Shown here: positions 35,365 to 47,734 of the stretch, one piece after another
Numbering within the stretch: the first letter of the stretch is position 1
Layout of the letters: the number at the start of each line of letters is the position of its first letter
Assembly: GCF_016808095.1 (NCBI RefSeq)
Contig: NC_068978.1
Span: 28,779,306-28,843,305 of the forward strand
Origin: Vigna angularis
Lineage: Eukaryota; Streptophyta; Magnoliopsida; Fabales; Fabaceae
DNA: 64,000 bases
Direction: 5' to 3'
The notes under the pieces: generated by a model
Database searches by the model: none
Told to the model about the DNA's origin: nothing
Seen by the model: the letters and a program-made list of their open reading frames with translations, nothing else
Position numbers and translations under genes: made by a program

Positions 35365-36263
35365 ATGGCACTAGCGCATGGAGGGTTGAAGAGAATGCAA
35401 GAAACGCAAATGTTTTCTGAGAAGATGAAGGAAGCGCAAAAGGCAGTTATGGAAAAAAGGTGGGAAGATTTCAAGAAAAACATGATGGAAAACCAGGCAA
35501 ACATTCTCAGAGTTTGACCTGTTAGGTAACAACTCCATCCATATCGCAACTCGCTCCCATCCTCAACTTCTGAAAGAGATGATACAAATGGTGCCTGAAG
35601 CAGAAAGGTGGCCTGCGTTGTGCAAGCAGAATCGGGAGGGAAACAGCGTTTTGCATGAAATTGTGTTTTCCGAGAAGGCCAAGGAAATGGCTGAGGTTGT
35701 CTTCAAATTTGAAGAGTTGCTGATGGAGGAGCAGAGGCCATTGCTAGAGCTGAGAAACAACAGAGGGGAAAGCCTTTGTTCGTCGCTGCCATGCATGGAA
35801 ATCTCAAGATTCTCAAGAATATGGCTAAGCGTGTAGGCGCCATGGACAATCTTCGAAAACATTTTCGTCGATCTGACCAATATAACGCTCTTCATGCCAG
35901 TGTCATTGGCCAACATTTTCGTATGTCTTTCATTTCTCTTTATACTTTCTTGTCTGTTTGAAGTAAATTTGAAAACGTGTCCCTTGTTGGAATCTGTGTA
36001 GATGTTGCAATTTGGTTGCAAAGAAAAGATGAAACACTGGCTCTGGAAAGGGATGAGAAGCAATTAACAAGTCTTCAATTACTTTCGAAAATGCCACAAG
36101 TTTTTGGAAGCCATATTCACCTCGCAATTATCAACAGCGTCATATATAATTGTACTTTTCCTATCTGTTTTTGAAGTTTATCATAATGTTACACATTGGT
36201 AAATAAGATCTGTTCTTTTTCTTAGAACTGTTGCAATATTTATCATGACTGTTTCACCATTGA

Positions 36264-36355
<92 letters not shown>

Positions 36356-36732
36356 TAATGTTGGTTGATTATGATTTTTGTTTCAGTACTTCCTATTGAA
36401 TATGATAATGATGAACACTGTCAATTGTTTAAACAAAAGAAGATGAAGAAAATGGTAAAGAGGAGGAGCCTGATGAAGAAAATGATAAAGAGGATGAGCC
36501 TGATGAATATGATAATGATGAACACGGTCAATTCTTTAGACAAAAGAAGGATGAAGAAAATGGTAAAGAGGATGAGCCTGAAGTCTGCAAATTTGGTACT
36601 CTGTGAATTCTATTCCATTTTTCTAAAATATTGTCAGTGATATTTGTATTTATTTATAACATTAGAACATATATGTACAAATTTCAGCCATTTCAAAGAT
36701 AAACTACAGCTTTTGCAAACGCTTGGCTGCAG
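35365..36732 (+). pseudogene. 5' half of a broken ankyrin-repeat/PGG membrane-protein gene
   Basis: From ATG 35365 the product is LKRMQETQMFSEKMKEAQKA. A one-base frame change near 35497 leads to ankyrin repeats: DLLGNNSIHIATRSHPQLLK, LCKQNREGNSVLHEIVFSEK, then (second frame change near 35771, one C short) LFVAAMHGNLKILKNMAKRV and DQYNALHASVIGQHF. Splice-like junctions follow: exon end 35920, exon 36002-36151 (VAIWLQRKDETLALERDEKQ, LQLLSKMPQVFGSHIHLAII), acidic exon 36387-36595, and exon 36688-36732 (ISKINYSFCKRLAA). Such proteins (ITN1/ACD6-like) are signalling membrane proteins. The three frame changes make it a pseudogene unless the assembly is wrong. The expected next exon begins at 36886 and is the seed of the satellite array. 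Confidence 0.75.
36267..36351. repeat. (AT)n microsatellite in an intron of the ankyrin gene
   Basis: About 85 bases of pure AT between exon ends 36151 and 36387. Confidence 0.97.
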
Positions 36733-36885
36733 GTATTTCTTTGAAGCTTTTTCGTATTCCATTATCTTGAATGAATAATTATTACATTCATTTTTCCCAC
36801 AAACTTTACCTTAAACAAGCAATATATTCTAGTTAAAAAAACTAATTCATTATCATAAATTTTTTGCTTTGATGTTTAATTTCAG

Positions 36886-37458
36886 TGTTTGAACATGTGG
36901 AAGGAAAAGAAAAAACATATGTTGGCTGAACAACTAGCCAACCCTTTTGTAAAATATGACTTATCATGGCAAGTATCAAAAATTGAGTAATCCTTTAAAT
37001 ATGACGAAAACGAGAAAAGTAAGTGTACAAAAAAGGGAAGAGTAAGTGTACAAAAAGAATAAGAAAAGAAAAAACATATGTTGGCTGAACAAATAGCCAG
37101 TAGTTTAGTAAAATACGACTTATCATGGCAAGTATCAAACAATGAGTACAATAGGACATTATTGATTACAATGCCACCTAATCCTTTAAATATGACGAAA
37201 AGGAGAAGAGTAAGTGTGCAAAAACGGGAAGAGTAAGTGTACAAAAAGGGAATAGAAAAAGAAAAAACATATGTTGGCTAAATAACTAGCCAGCACTTTA
37301 GTAAAATATGACTTATCATGGCAAGTATCAAACAATGAATATAATAGGACATTATTGATTACAATGTCACGTAATCCTTAAAATATGACGAAAAGGAGAA
37401 GAGTAAGTGTACAAAAAGGGAAGAGTAAGTGTACAAAAAGCGTAACTGTACAAAAAGG
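36886..37458 (+). repeat. Three direct-orientation monomers and the inversion point
   Basis: Copy 1 starts at an apparent acceptor (ttaatttcag, 36876-36885) and reads MWKEKKKHMLAEQLANPFVK. It has an internal deletion of about 30 bases after WQVSKIE. Copies 2 and 3 start at about 37067 and 37251. At about 37458 'gtacaaaaaggggaaga' meets 'ttccctttttgtac', and all later monomers are reversed. The first copy is probably the original exon (inference). Confidence 0.8.
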
Positions 37459-37844
37459 GGAAGATTCCCTTTTTGTACAATTACTCTTTTTGTACACTTA
37501 CTCTTCTCCTTTTCGTCATATTTAAAGGATTACGTGACATTGTAATCAATAATGTCCTATTATACTCATTGTTTCATACTTATCATGATAAGTCATATTT
37601 TACTAAAGTGCTCGCTAGTTGTTCAGCTAACATATGTTTTTTCTTTTTCTATTCTTTTTTGTACACTTACTCTTTTTTGTACACTTACTCTTCCCTTTTG
37701 TACACTTACTGTTCTCCATTTCGTCATATTTAAAGGATTACGTGGCATTGTAATCAATAATGTCCTATTATACTCATTGTTTGATACTTGCCATGATAAG
37801 TCATAGTTTATTAAACTGCTGGCTAGTTGTTCAGCCAACATATG

Positions 37845-40800
37845 TTTTTTCTTTTCCTATTCCCTTTTTGTATACTTACTATTTTTGTACACTTACTCTT
37901 CCCCTTTTTGTACACTTACCCTTCTCATTTCCGTCATATTTAAAGGATTACGTGGCATTATAATCAATAATGTCCTATTATACTCATTGTTTGATACTAT
38001 TTATGATAAGTTATATTTTACTAAAGTGCTGGCAAGTTGTTCAACCAACATATGTTTTTTTTTTCTATTCCCTTTTTGTACACTTACTCTTTTTGTACAC
38101 TTAGTCCTCCCCTTTTTGTACACTTACTCTTCCCCTTTTCGTCATATTTAAAGGATTATGTGGCATTGTAATCAATAATGTCCTATTATACTCATTGTTT
38201 GATACTTGCCATGATAAGTCATATTTTACTAAAATGCTCGCTAGTTGTTCAACCAACATATGTTTTTTCTTTTCCATTCCCTTTTTGTACACTTACTCTT
38301 TTTGTACACTTACTCTTCCCCTTTTTTTACACTTACTCTTCTCCTTTTCGTCATATTTAAAACATTACGTGGCATTGTAATCAATAATGTCCTATTATAC
38401 TCATTATTTGATACTTGCCATGGTAAGTCATATTTTACTAAACTGCTGGCTAGTTGTTCAACCAACACATGTTTTTTCTTTTCCTATTCCTTTTTGTACA
38501 CTTACTCTTTTCCTTTTCGTCATATTTAAAGGATTACGTGGCATTGTAATCAATAATGTCCTATTATACTCATTGTTTGATACTTGCCATGACAAGTCAT
38601 AGTTTACTAAACTGCTGGCTAGTTGTTGAGCCAACATATATTTTTTCTTTTCCTATTCCCTTTTTGTACCCTTACTGTTTTTGTACACTTACTCTTCCCC
38701 TTTTTGTACACTTACCCTTCTCCTTTCCGTCATATTTAAAAGATTACGTGACATTGTAATCAATAATGTCCTATTATACTCATTGTTTGATACTTGTTAT
38801 GATAAGTTATATTTTACTAAAGTGCTGGCTAGTTGTTCAGCCAACATATGTTTTTTTTTTCTATTCCCTTTTTGTACACTTACTCTTTTTGTACACTTAC
38901 TCCTCCCCTTTTTGTACACTTACTCTTCCCCTTTTCGTCATATTTAAAGGATTATGTGGCATTGTAATCAATAATGTCCTATTACACTCATTGTTTGATA
39001 CTTGCCATGATAAGTTATATTTTACTAAAATGCTCGCTAGTTGTTCAGCCAACATATGTTTTATCTTTTCCCATTCCCTTTTCTTACACTTACTCTTTTT
39101 GTACACTTACTCTTCCCCTTTTTTTACACTTGCTCTTCTCCTTTTCGTCATATTTAAAGCATTACGTGACATTGTAATCAATAATGTCCTATTATACTCA
39201 TTATTTGATACTTGCCATGGTAAGTCATATTTTACTAAACTGCTGGCTAGTTGTTCAACCAACACATGTTTTTTCTTTTCCTATTCCTTTTCGTAAACTT
39301 ACTCTTTTTATACACTTACTCTTCCCCTTTTTGTACACTTACTCTTCTCCTTTTCGTCATATTTAAAGGATTACGTGACATTGTAATCAATAATGTCCTG
39401 TTATACTCATTGTTTGATACTTGCCATGATAAGTCATATTTTACTAAACTGCTGGCTAGTTGTTCAGCCAACATATGTTTTTTCTTTTCCTATTCCTTTT
39501 TGTACACTTACTCTTTTTGTACACTTACTCTTCTCCTTTTCGTCATATTTAAAGGATTACGTGGCATTGTAATCAATAATGTCCTATTATACTCATTGTT
39601 TGATACTTGCCATGACAACTCATAGTTTACTAAACTGCTGGCTATTTGTTCAGACAACATATGTTTTTTTTTTCCTATTTCTTTTTTGTACACTTACTGT
39701 TTTTGTACACTTACTCTTTCCCTTTTTGTACACTTACCCTTCTCCTTTCCGTCATATTTAAAGGATTACGTGGCATTCTAATCAATAATGTCCTATTATA
39801 CTCATTGTTTGATACTTGTTATGATAAGTTATATTTTACTAAATTGTTGGCTAGTTGTTCAGCCAACATATGTTTTTTTTTTCTATTCCCTTTTTGTACA
39901 CTTACTCTTTTTGTACACTTAGTCCTCCCCTCTTTGTATACTTACTCTTCCCCTTTTCGTCATATTTAAAGGATTATGTGGCATTGTAATCAATAATGTC
40001 CTATTATACTCATTGTTTGATACTTTCCATGATAAGTCATATTTTACTAAAATGCTCGCTAGTTGTTCAGCCAACATATGTTTTTTCTTTTCCTATTCCC
40101 TTTTTGTACACTTAATCTTTTTGTACACTTACTCTTCCCCTTTTTTTACACTTGCTCTTCTCCTTTTCGTCATATTTAAAGCATTACGTGGCATTGTAAT
40201 CAATAATGTCCTATTATACTCATTATTTGATACTTGCCATGGTAAGTCATATTTTACTAAACTGCTCGCTAGTTGTTAAACCAACACATGTTTTTTCTTT
40301 TCCTATTCCTTTTTGTACACTTACTCTTTTTATGCACTTACTCTTCCCCTTTTTGTACACTTACTCTTCTCCTTTTCGTCATATTTAAAGGATTACGTGA
40401 CATTGTAATCAATAATGTCCTATTATACTCATTGTTTGATACTTGCCATGATAAGTCATATTTTACTAAACTGCTGGCTAGTTGTTCAGCCAACATATGT
40501 TTTTTCTTTTCCTATTCCCTTTTTGTACACTTATTCTTTTTGTACACTTACTCTTCTCCTTTTCGTCATATTTAAAGGATTACGTGGCATTGTAATCAAT
40601 AATGTCCTATTATACTCATTGTTTGATACTTGCCATGACAAGTCATAGTTTACTAAACTGCTGGCTAGTTGTTCAGCCAACATATGTTTTTTCTTTTCCT
40701 ATTCCCTTTTTGTACCCTTACTGTTTTTGTACACTTACTCTTCCCCTTTTTGTACACTTACTCTTCTCCTTTCCGTCATATTTAAAGGATTACGTGGCAT

Positions 40801-43800
40801 TGTAATCAATAATGTCCTATTATACTCATTGTTTGATACTTGCTATGATATATTATATTTTACTAAAGTGCTGGCTAGTTGTTCAGCCAACATATGTTTT
40901 TTTTTTCCTTTTTCCTTTTTGTACACTTACTCTTTTTGTACACTTACTCTTCTTTTTTTCGTCATATTTAAAGGATTATGTGGCATTGTAATCAATAATG
41001 TCCTATTATACTCATTGTTTGATACTTGCCATGATATGTCATATTTTACTAAAGTGCTAGCTAGTAGTTCAGCCAACATATGTTTTTTCTTTTCCTATTC
41101 CCTTTTTGTATACTTACAGTTTTTGTACACTTACTCTTCCCCTTTTTGTACACTTACCCTTCTCATTTCCGTCATATTTAAAGGATTACGTGGCATTATA
41201 ATCAATAATGTCCTATTATACTCATTGTTTGATACTATTTATGATAAGTTATATTTTACTAAAGTGCTGGCAAGTTGTTCAACCAACATATGTTTTTTTT
41301 TTCTATTCCCTTTTTGTACACTTACTCTTTTTGTACACTTAGTCCTCCCCTTTTTGTACACTTACTCTTCCCCTTTTCGTCATATTTAAAGGATTATGTG
41401 GCATTGTAATCAATAATGTCCTATTATACTCATTGTTTGATACTTGCCATGATAAGTCATATTTTACTAAAATGCTCGCTAGTTGTTCAACCAACATATG
41501 TTTTTTCTTTTCCATTCCCTTTTTGTACACTTACTCTTTTTGTACACTTACTCTTCCCCTTTTTTTACACTTACTCTTCTCCTTTTCGTCATATTTAAAG
41601 CATTACGTGGCATTGTAATCAATAATGTCCTATTATACTCATTATTTGATACTTGCCATGGTAAGTCATATTTTACTAAACTGCTGGCTAGTTGTTCAAC
41701 CAACACATGTTTTTTCTTTTCCTATTCCTTTTTGTACACTTACTCTTTTCCTTTTTGTCATATTTAAAGGATTATGTGGCATTGTAATCAATAATGTCCT
41801 ATTATACTCATTGTTTGATACTTGCCATGACAACTCATAGTTTACTAAACTGCTGGCTATTTGTTCAGACAACATATGTTTTTTTTTTCCTATTTCTTTT
41901 TTGTACACTTACTGTTTTTGTACACTTACTCTTTCCCTTTTTGTACACTTACCCTTCTCCTTTCCGTCATATTTAAAGGATTACGTGGCATTCTAATCAA
42001 TAATGTCCTATTATACTCATTGTTTGATACTTGTTATGATAAGTTATATTTTACTAAATTGTTGGCTAGTTGTTCAGCCAACATATGTTTTTTTTTTCTA
42101 TTCCCTTTTTGTACACTTACTCTTTTTGTACACTTAGTCCTCCCCTCTTTGTATACTTACTCTTCCCCTTTTCGTCATATTTAAAGGATTATGTGGCATT
42201 GTAATCAATAATGTCCTATTATACTCATTGTTTGATACTTTCCATGATAAGTCATATTTTACTAAAATGCTCGCTAGTTGTTCAGCCAACATATGTTTTT
42301 TCTTTTCCTATTCCCTTTTTGTACACTTAATCTTTTTGTACACTTACTCTTCCCCTTTTTTTACACTTGCTCTTCTCCTTTTCGTCATATTTAAAGCATT
42401 ACGTGGCATTGTAATCAATAATGTCCTATTATACTCATTATTTGATACTTGCCATGGTAAGTCATATTTTACTAAACTGCTCGCTAGTTGTTAAACCAAC
42501 ACATGTTTTTTCTTTTCCTATTCCTTTTTGTACACTTACTCTTTTTATGCACTTACTCTTCCCCTTTTTGTACACTTACTCTTCTCCTTTTCGTCATATT
42601 TAAAGGATTACGTGACATTGTAATCAATAATGTCCTATTATACTCATTGTTTGATACTTGCCATGATAAGTCATATTTTACTAAACTGCTGGCTAGTTGT
42701 TCAGCCAACATATGTTTTTTCTTTTCCTATTCCCTTTTTGTACACTTATTCTTTTTGTACACTTACTCTTCTCCTTTTCGTCATATTTAAAGGATTACGT
42801 GGCATTGTAATCAATAATGTCCTATTATACTCATTGTTTGATACTTGCCATGACAAGTCATAGTTTACTAAACTGCTGGCTAGTTGTTCAGCCAACATAT
42901 GTTTTTTCTTTTCCTATTCCCTTTTTGTACCCTTACTGTTTTTGTACACTTACTCTTCCCCTTTTTGTACACTTACTCTTCTCCTTTCCGTCATATTTAA
43001 AGGATTACGTGGCATTGTAATCAATAATGTCCTATTATACTCATTGTTTGATACTTGCTATGATATATTATATTTTACTAAAGTGCTGGCTAGTTGTTCA
43101 GCCAACATATGTTTTTTTTTTCCTTTTTCCTTTTTGTACACTTACTCTTTTTGTACACTTACTCTTCTTCTTTTCGTCATATTTAAAGGATTATGTGGCA
43201 TTGTAATCAATAATGTCCTATTATACTCATTGTTTGATACTTGCCATGATATGTCATATTTTACTAAAGTGCTAGCTAGTAGTTCAGCCAACATATGTTT
43301 TTTCTTTTCCTATTCCCTTTTTGTATACTTACTGTTTTTGTACACTTACTCTTCCCCTTTTTGTACACTTACCCTTCTCATTTCCGTCATATTTAAAGGA
43401 TTACGTGGCATTATAATCAATAATGTCCTATTATACTCATTGTTTGATACTATTTATGATAAGTTATATTTTACTAAAGTGCTGGCAAGTTGTTCAACCA
43501 ACATATGTTTTTTTTTTCTATTCCCTTTTTGTACACTTACTCTTTTTGTACACTTAGTCCTCCCCTTTTTGTACACTTACTCTTCCCCTTTTCGTCATAT
43601 TTAAAGGATTATGTGGCATTGTAATCAATAATGTCCTATTATACTCATTGTTTGATACTTGCCATGATAAGTCATATTTTACTAAAATGCTCGCTAGTTG
43701 TTCAACCAACATATGTTTTTTCTTTTCCATTCCCTTTTTGTACACTTACTCTTTTTGTACACTTACTCTTCCCCTTTTTTTACACTTACTCTTCTCCTTT

Positions 43801-46535
43801 TCGTCATATTTAAAGCATTACGTGGCATTGTAATCAATAATGTCCTATTATACTCATTATTTGATACTTGCCATGGTAAGTCATATTTTACTAAACTGCT
43901 GGCTAGTTGTTCAACCAACACATGTTTTTTCTTTTCCTATTCCTTTTTGTACACTTACTCTTTTCCTTTTTGTCATATTTAAAGGATTACGTGGCATTGT
44001 AATCAATAATGTCCTATTATACTCATTGTTTGATACTTGCCATGACAAGTCATAGTTTACTAAACTGCTGGCTAGTTGTTGAGCCAACATATATTTTTTC
44101 TTTTCCTATTCCCTTTTTGTACCCTTACTGTTTTTGTACACTTACTCTTCCCCTTTTTGTACACTTACCCTTCTCCTTTCCGTCATATTTAAAAGATTAC
44201 GTGACATTGTAATCAATAATGTCCTATTATACTCATTGTTTGATACTTGTTATGATAAGTTATATTTTACTAAAGTGCTGGCTAGTTGTTCAGCCAACAT
44301 ATGTTTTTTTTTTCTATTCCCTTTTTGTACACTTACTCTTTTTGTACACTTACTCCTCCCCTTTTTGTACACTTACTCTTCCCCTTTTCGTCATATTTAA
44401 AGGATTATGTGGCATTGTAATCAATAATGTCCTATTATACTCATTGTTTGATACTTGCCATGATAAGTTATATTTTACTAAAATGCTCGCTAGTTGTTCA
44501 GCCAACATATGTTTTATCTTTTCCCATTCCCTTTTCTTACACTTACTCTTTTTGTACACTTACTCTTCCCCTTTTTTTACACTTGCTCTTCTCCTTTTCG
44601 TCATATTTAAAGCATTACGTGACATTGTAATCAATAATGTCCTATTATACTCATTATTTGATACTTGCCATGGTAAGTCATATTTTACTAAACTGCTGGC
44701 TAGTTGTTCAACCAACACATGTTTTTTCTTTTCCTATTCCTTTTCGTAAACTTACTCTTTTTATACACTTACTCTTCCCCTTTTTGTACACTTACTCTTC
44801 TCCTTTTCGTCATATTTAAAGGATTACGTGACATTGTAATCAATAATGTCCTGTTATACTCATTGTTTGATACTTGCCATGATAAGTCATATTTTACTAA
44901 ACTGCTGGCTAGTTGTTCAGCCAACATATGTTTTTTCTTTTCCTATTCCTTTTTGTACACTTACTCTTTTTGTACACTTACTCTTCTCCTTTTCGTCATA
45001 TTTAAAGGATTACGTGGCATTGTAATCAATAATGTCCTATTATACTCATTGTTTGATACTTGCCATGACAACTCATAGTTTACTAAACTGCTGGCTATTT
45101 GTTCAGACAACATATGTTTTTTTTTTCCTATTTCCTTTTTGTACACTTACTGTTTTTGTACACTTACTCTTTCCCTTTTTGTACACTTACCCTTCTCCTT
45201 TCCGTCATATTTAAAGGATTACGTGGCATTCTAATCAATAATGTCCTATTATACTCATTGTTTGATACTTGTTATGATAAGTTATATTTTACTAAATTGC
45301 TGGCTAGTTGTTCAGCCAACATATGTTTTTTTTTTCTATTCCCTTTTTGTACACTTACTCTTTTTGTACACTTAGTCCTCCCCTCTTTGTATACTTACTC
45401 TTCCCCTTTTCGTCATATTTAAAGGATTATGTGGCATTGTAATCAATAATGTCCTATTATACTCATTGTTTGATACTTTCCATGATAAGTCATATTTTAC
45501 TAAAATGCTCGCTAGTTGTTCAGCCAACATATGTTTTTTCTTTTCCTATTCCCTTTTTGTACACTTAATCTTTTTGTACACTTACTCTTCCCCTTTTTTT
45601 ACACTTGCTCTTCTCCTTTTCGTCATATTTAAAGCATTACGTGGCATTGTAATCAATAATGTCCTATTATACTCATTATTTGATACTTGCCATGGTAAGT
45701 CATATTTTACTAAACTGCTCGCTAGTTGTTAAACCAACACATGTTTTTTCTTTTCCTATTCCTTTTTGTACACTTACTCTTTTTATGCACTTACTCTTCC
45801 CCTTTTTGTACACTTACTCTTCTCCTTTTCGTCATATTTAAAGGATTACGTGACATTGTAATCAATAATGTCCTATTATACTCATTGTTTGATACTTGCC
45901 ATGATAAGTCATATTTTACTAAACTGCTGGCTAGTTGTTCAGCCAACATATGTTTTTTCTTTTCCTATTCCCTTTTTGTACACTTACTCTTTTTGTACAC
46001 TTACTCTTCTCCTTTTCGTCATATTTAAAGGATTACGTGGCATTGTAATCAATAATGTCCTATTATACTCATTGTTTGATACTTGCCATGACAAGTCATA
46101 GTTTACTAAACTGCTGGCTAGTTGTTCAGCCAACATATGTTTTTTCTTTTCCTATTCCCTTTTTGTACCCTTACTGTTTTTGTACACTTACTCTTCCCCT
46201 TTTTGTACACTTACTCTTCTCCTTTCCGTCATATTTAAAGGATTACGTGGCATTGTAATCAATAATGTCCTATTATACTCATTGTTTGATACTTGCTATG
46301 ATATATTATATTTTACTAAAGTGCTGGCTAGTTGTTCAGCCAACATATGTTTTTTTTTTCCTTTTTCCTTTTTGTACACTTACTCTTTTTGTACACTTAC
46401 TCTTCTTCTTTTCGTCATATTTAAAGGATTATGTGGCATTGTAATCAATAATGTCCTATTATACTCATTGTTTGATACTTGCCATGATATGTCATATTTT
46501 ACTAAAGTGCTAGCTAGTAGTTCAGCCAACATATG
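37845..46535 (-). repeat. Higher-order repeats: 3238, 2215 and 3238 bp
   Basis: Equivalent landmarks recur at fixed offsets: 38178/41416/43631 (+3238, +2215), 39579/41794/45032 (+2215, +3238), and 38556/44009 (+5453). The order is therefore unit 1 of 16 monomers, unit 2 of 11 monomers lacking the 1023-base block of five monomers (equivalent to 38556-39579), and unit 3 of 16 monomers. Copies differ by only occasional bases (for example aaaacatt at 38362 against aaagcatt at 41600), so the amplification is recent. Boundaries are approximate. Confidence 0.88.
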
Positions 46536-47734
46536 TTTTTTCTTTTCCTATTCCTTTTTGTACACTTACTCTTTTTGTATACTTACTCTTCCCCTTTTTG
46601 TACAATTGTTCTTCTCCTTTTCGTCATATTTAAAGGATTACGTGGCATTGTAATCAATAATGTCCTATTATACTCATTATTTGATACTTGCCATGCTAAG
46701 TCATATTTTACTAATCTGCTGGCTAGTTGTTCAGCCAACACATGTTTTTTCTTTTCCTATTCCTTTTTGTACACTTACTCTTTTTGTACACTTACTCTTC
46801 CCCTTTTTGTACACTTACTCTTCTCCTTTTCGTCATATTTAAAGGATTACGTGACATTGTAATCAATAATGTCCTATTATACTCATTGTTTGATATTTGC
46901 AATCATAAGTTATATTTTACTAAACTGCTGGCTAGTTGTTCAGCCAACATATGTTTTTTTTTCTATTCCCTTTTTGTACACTTACTGTTTTTGTACACTT
47001 ACTTTTCCCCTTTTTGTACACTTACTCTTCTCCTTTTCGTCATATTTAAAGGATTACGTGACATTGTAATCAATAATGTCCTATTATACTCATTGTTTGA
47101 TACTTCCTATGATAAGTTATATTTTACTAAAGTGCTGGCTAGTGGTTCAGCCAACTTATGTTTTTTTTCGTATTCCCTTTTTGTACACTTACTCTTTTTG
47201 TACACTTCCTTTTTGTACACTTACTCTTCTCCTTTTAGTCATATTTAAAGGATTATGTGGCATTGTAATCAATAATGTCCTATTATACTCATTGTGTGAT
47301 ATTTTCCATGATAAGTCATATTTTACTAAACTGCTGGCTAGTTGTTCAGCCAACATATGTTTTTTCTTTTCCTATTCCCTTTTTGTACACTTAATCTTTT
47401 TGTACACTTACTCTTCCCCTTTTTGTACACTTGTTCTTCTCCTTTTCGTCATATTTAAAGGATTACGTGGCATTGTAATCAATAATGTCCTATTATATTC
47501 ATTGTTTGATACTTGCAATGATAAGTCATATTTTACTAAAGTGCTGGCTAGTTGTTCAGCCAACATATGTTTTTTCTTTTCCTATTCCTTTTTGTACACT
47601 TACTCTTTTTGTACACATACTCTTCCCCTTTTTGTACACTTATTCTTCTCCATTTCGTCATATTTAAAGGATTACGTGGCATTGTAATCAATAATGTCCT
47701 ATTATACTCATTGTTTTTTACTTGCCATGATAAG

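Larger units (their letters stand above)
36886..47734. repeat. Exon-derived satellite array of the ankyrin gene (54 monomers)
   Basis: Tandem monomers of about 169, 187 or 209 bases. On the gene's coding sense each encodes EKKKHMLAEQLASxLVKYDL, then SWQVSNNEYNRTLLITMP, then NPLNMTKRRRVSVQK. This is the exon that follows CKRLAA in this ankyrin/PGG family (a WKEKKKH..AEKLV..L..KD.SW type segment), so the satellite is an amplified exon. The first three copies (36886-37458) lie in gene orientation. The other 51, counted by the 'aatgtcctattatactcat' landmark from 37552 to 47694, are inverted. Monomer length varies by the number of a roughly 21-base sub-repeat (ttttgtacacttactcttcc). Short frames occur everywhere, but none spans the array. 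Confidence 0.93.

Noticed and set aside
36886..47734. CRISPR-like array
   Set aside because: Monomers are contiguous and wholly repeated with no unique spacers; this is a plant exon satellite.
36886..47734. Centromeric satellite
   Set aside because: The monomer length is in the usual range and there are higher-order units, but the monomer codes for an ankyrin-gene exon and lies inside that gene; no centromeric evidence.
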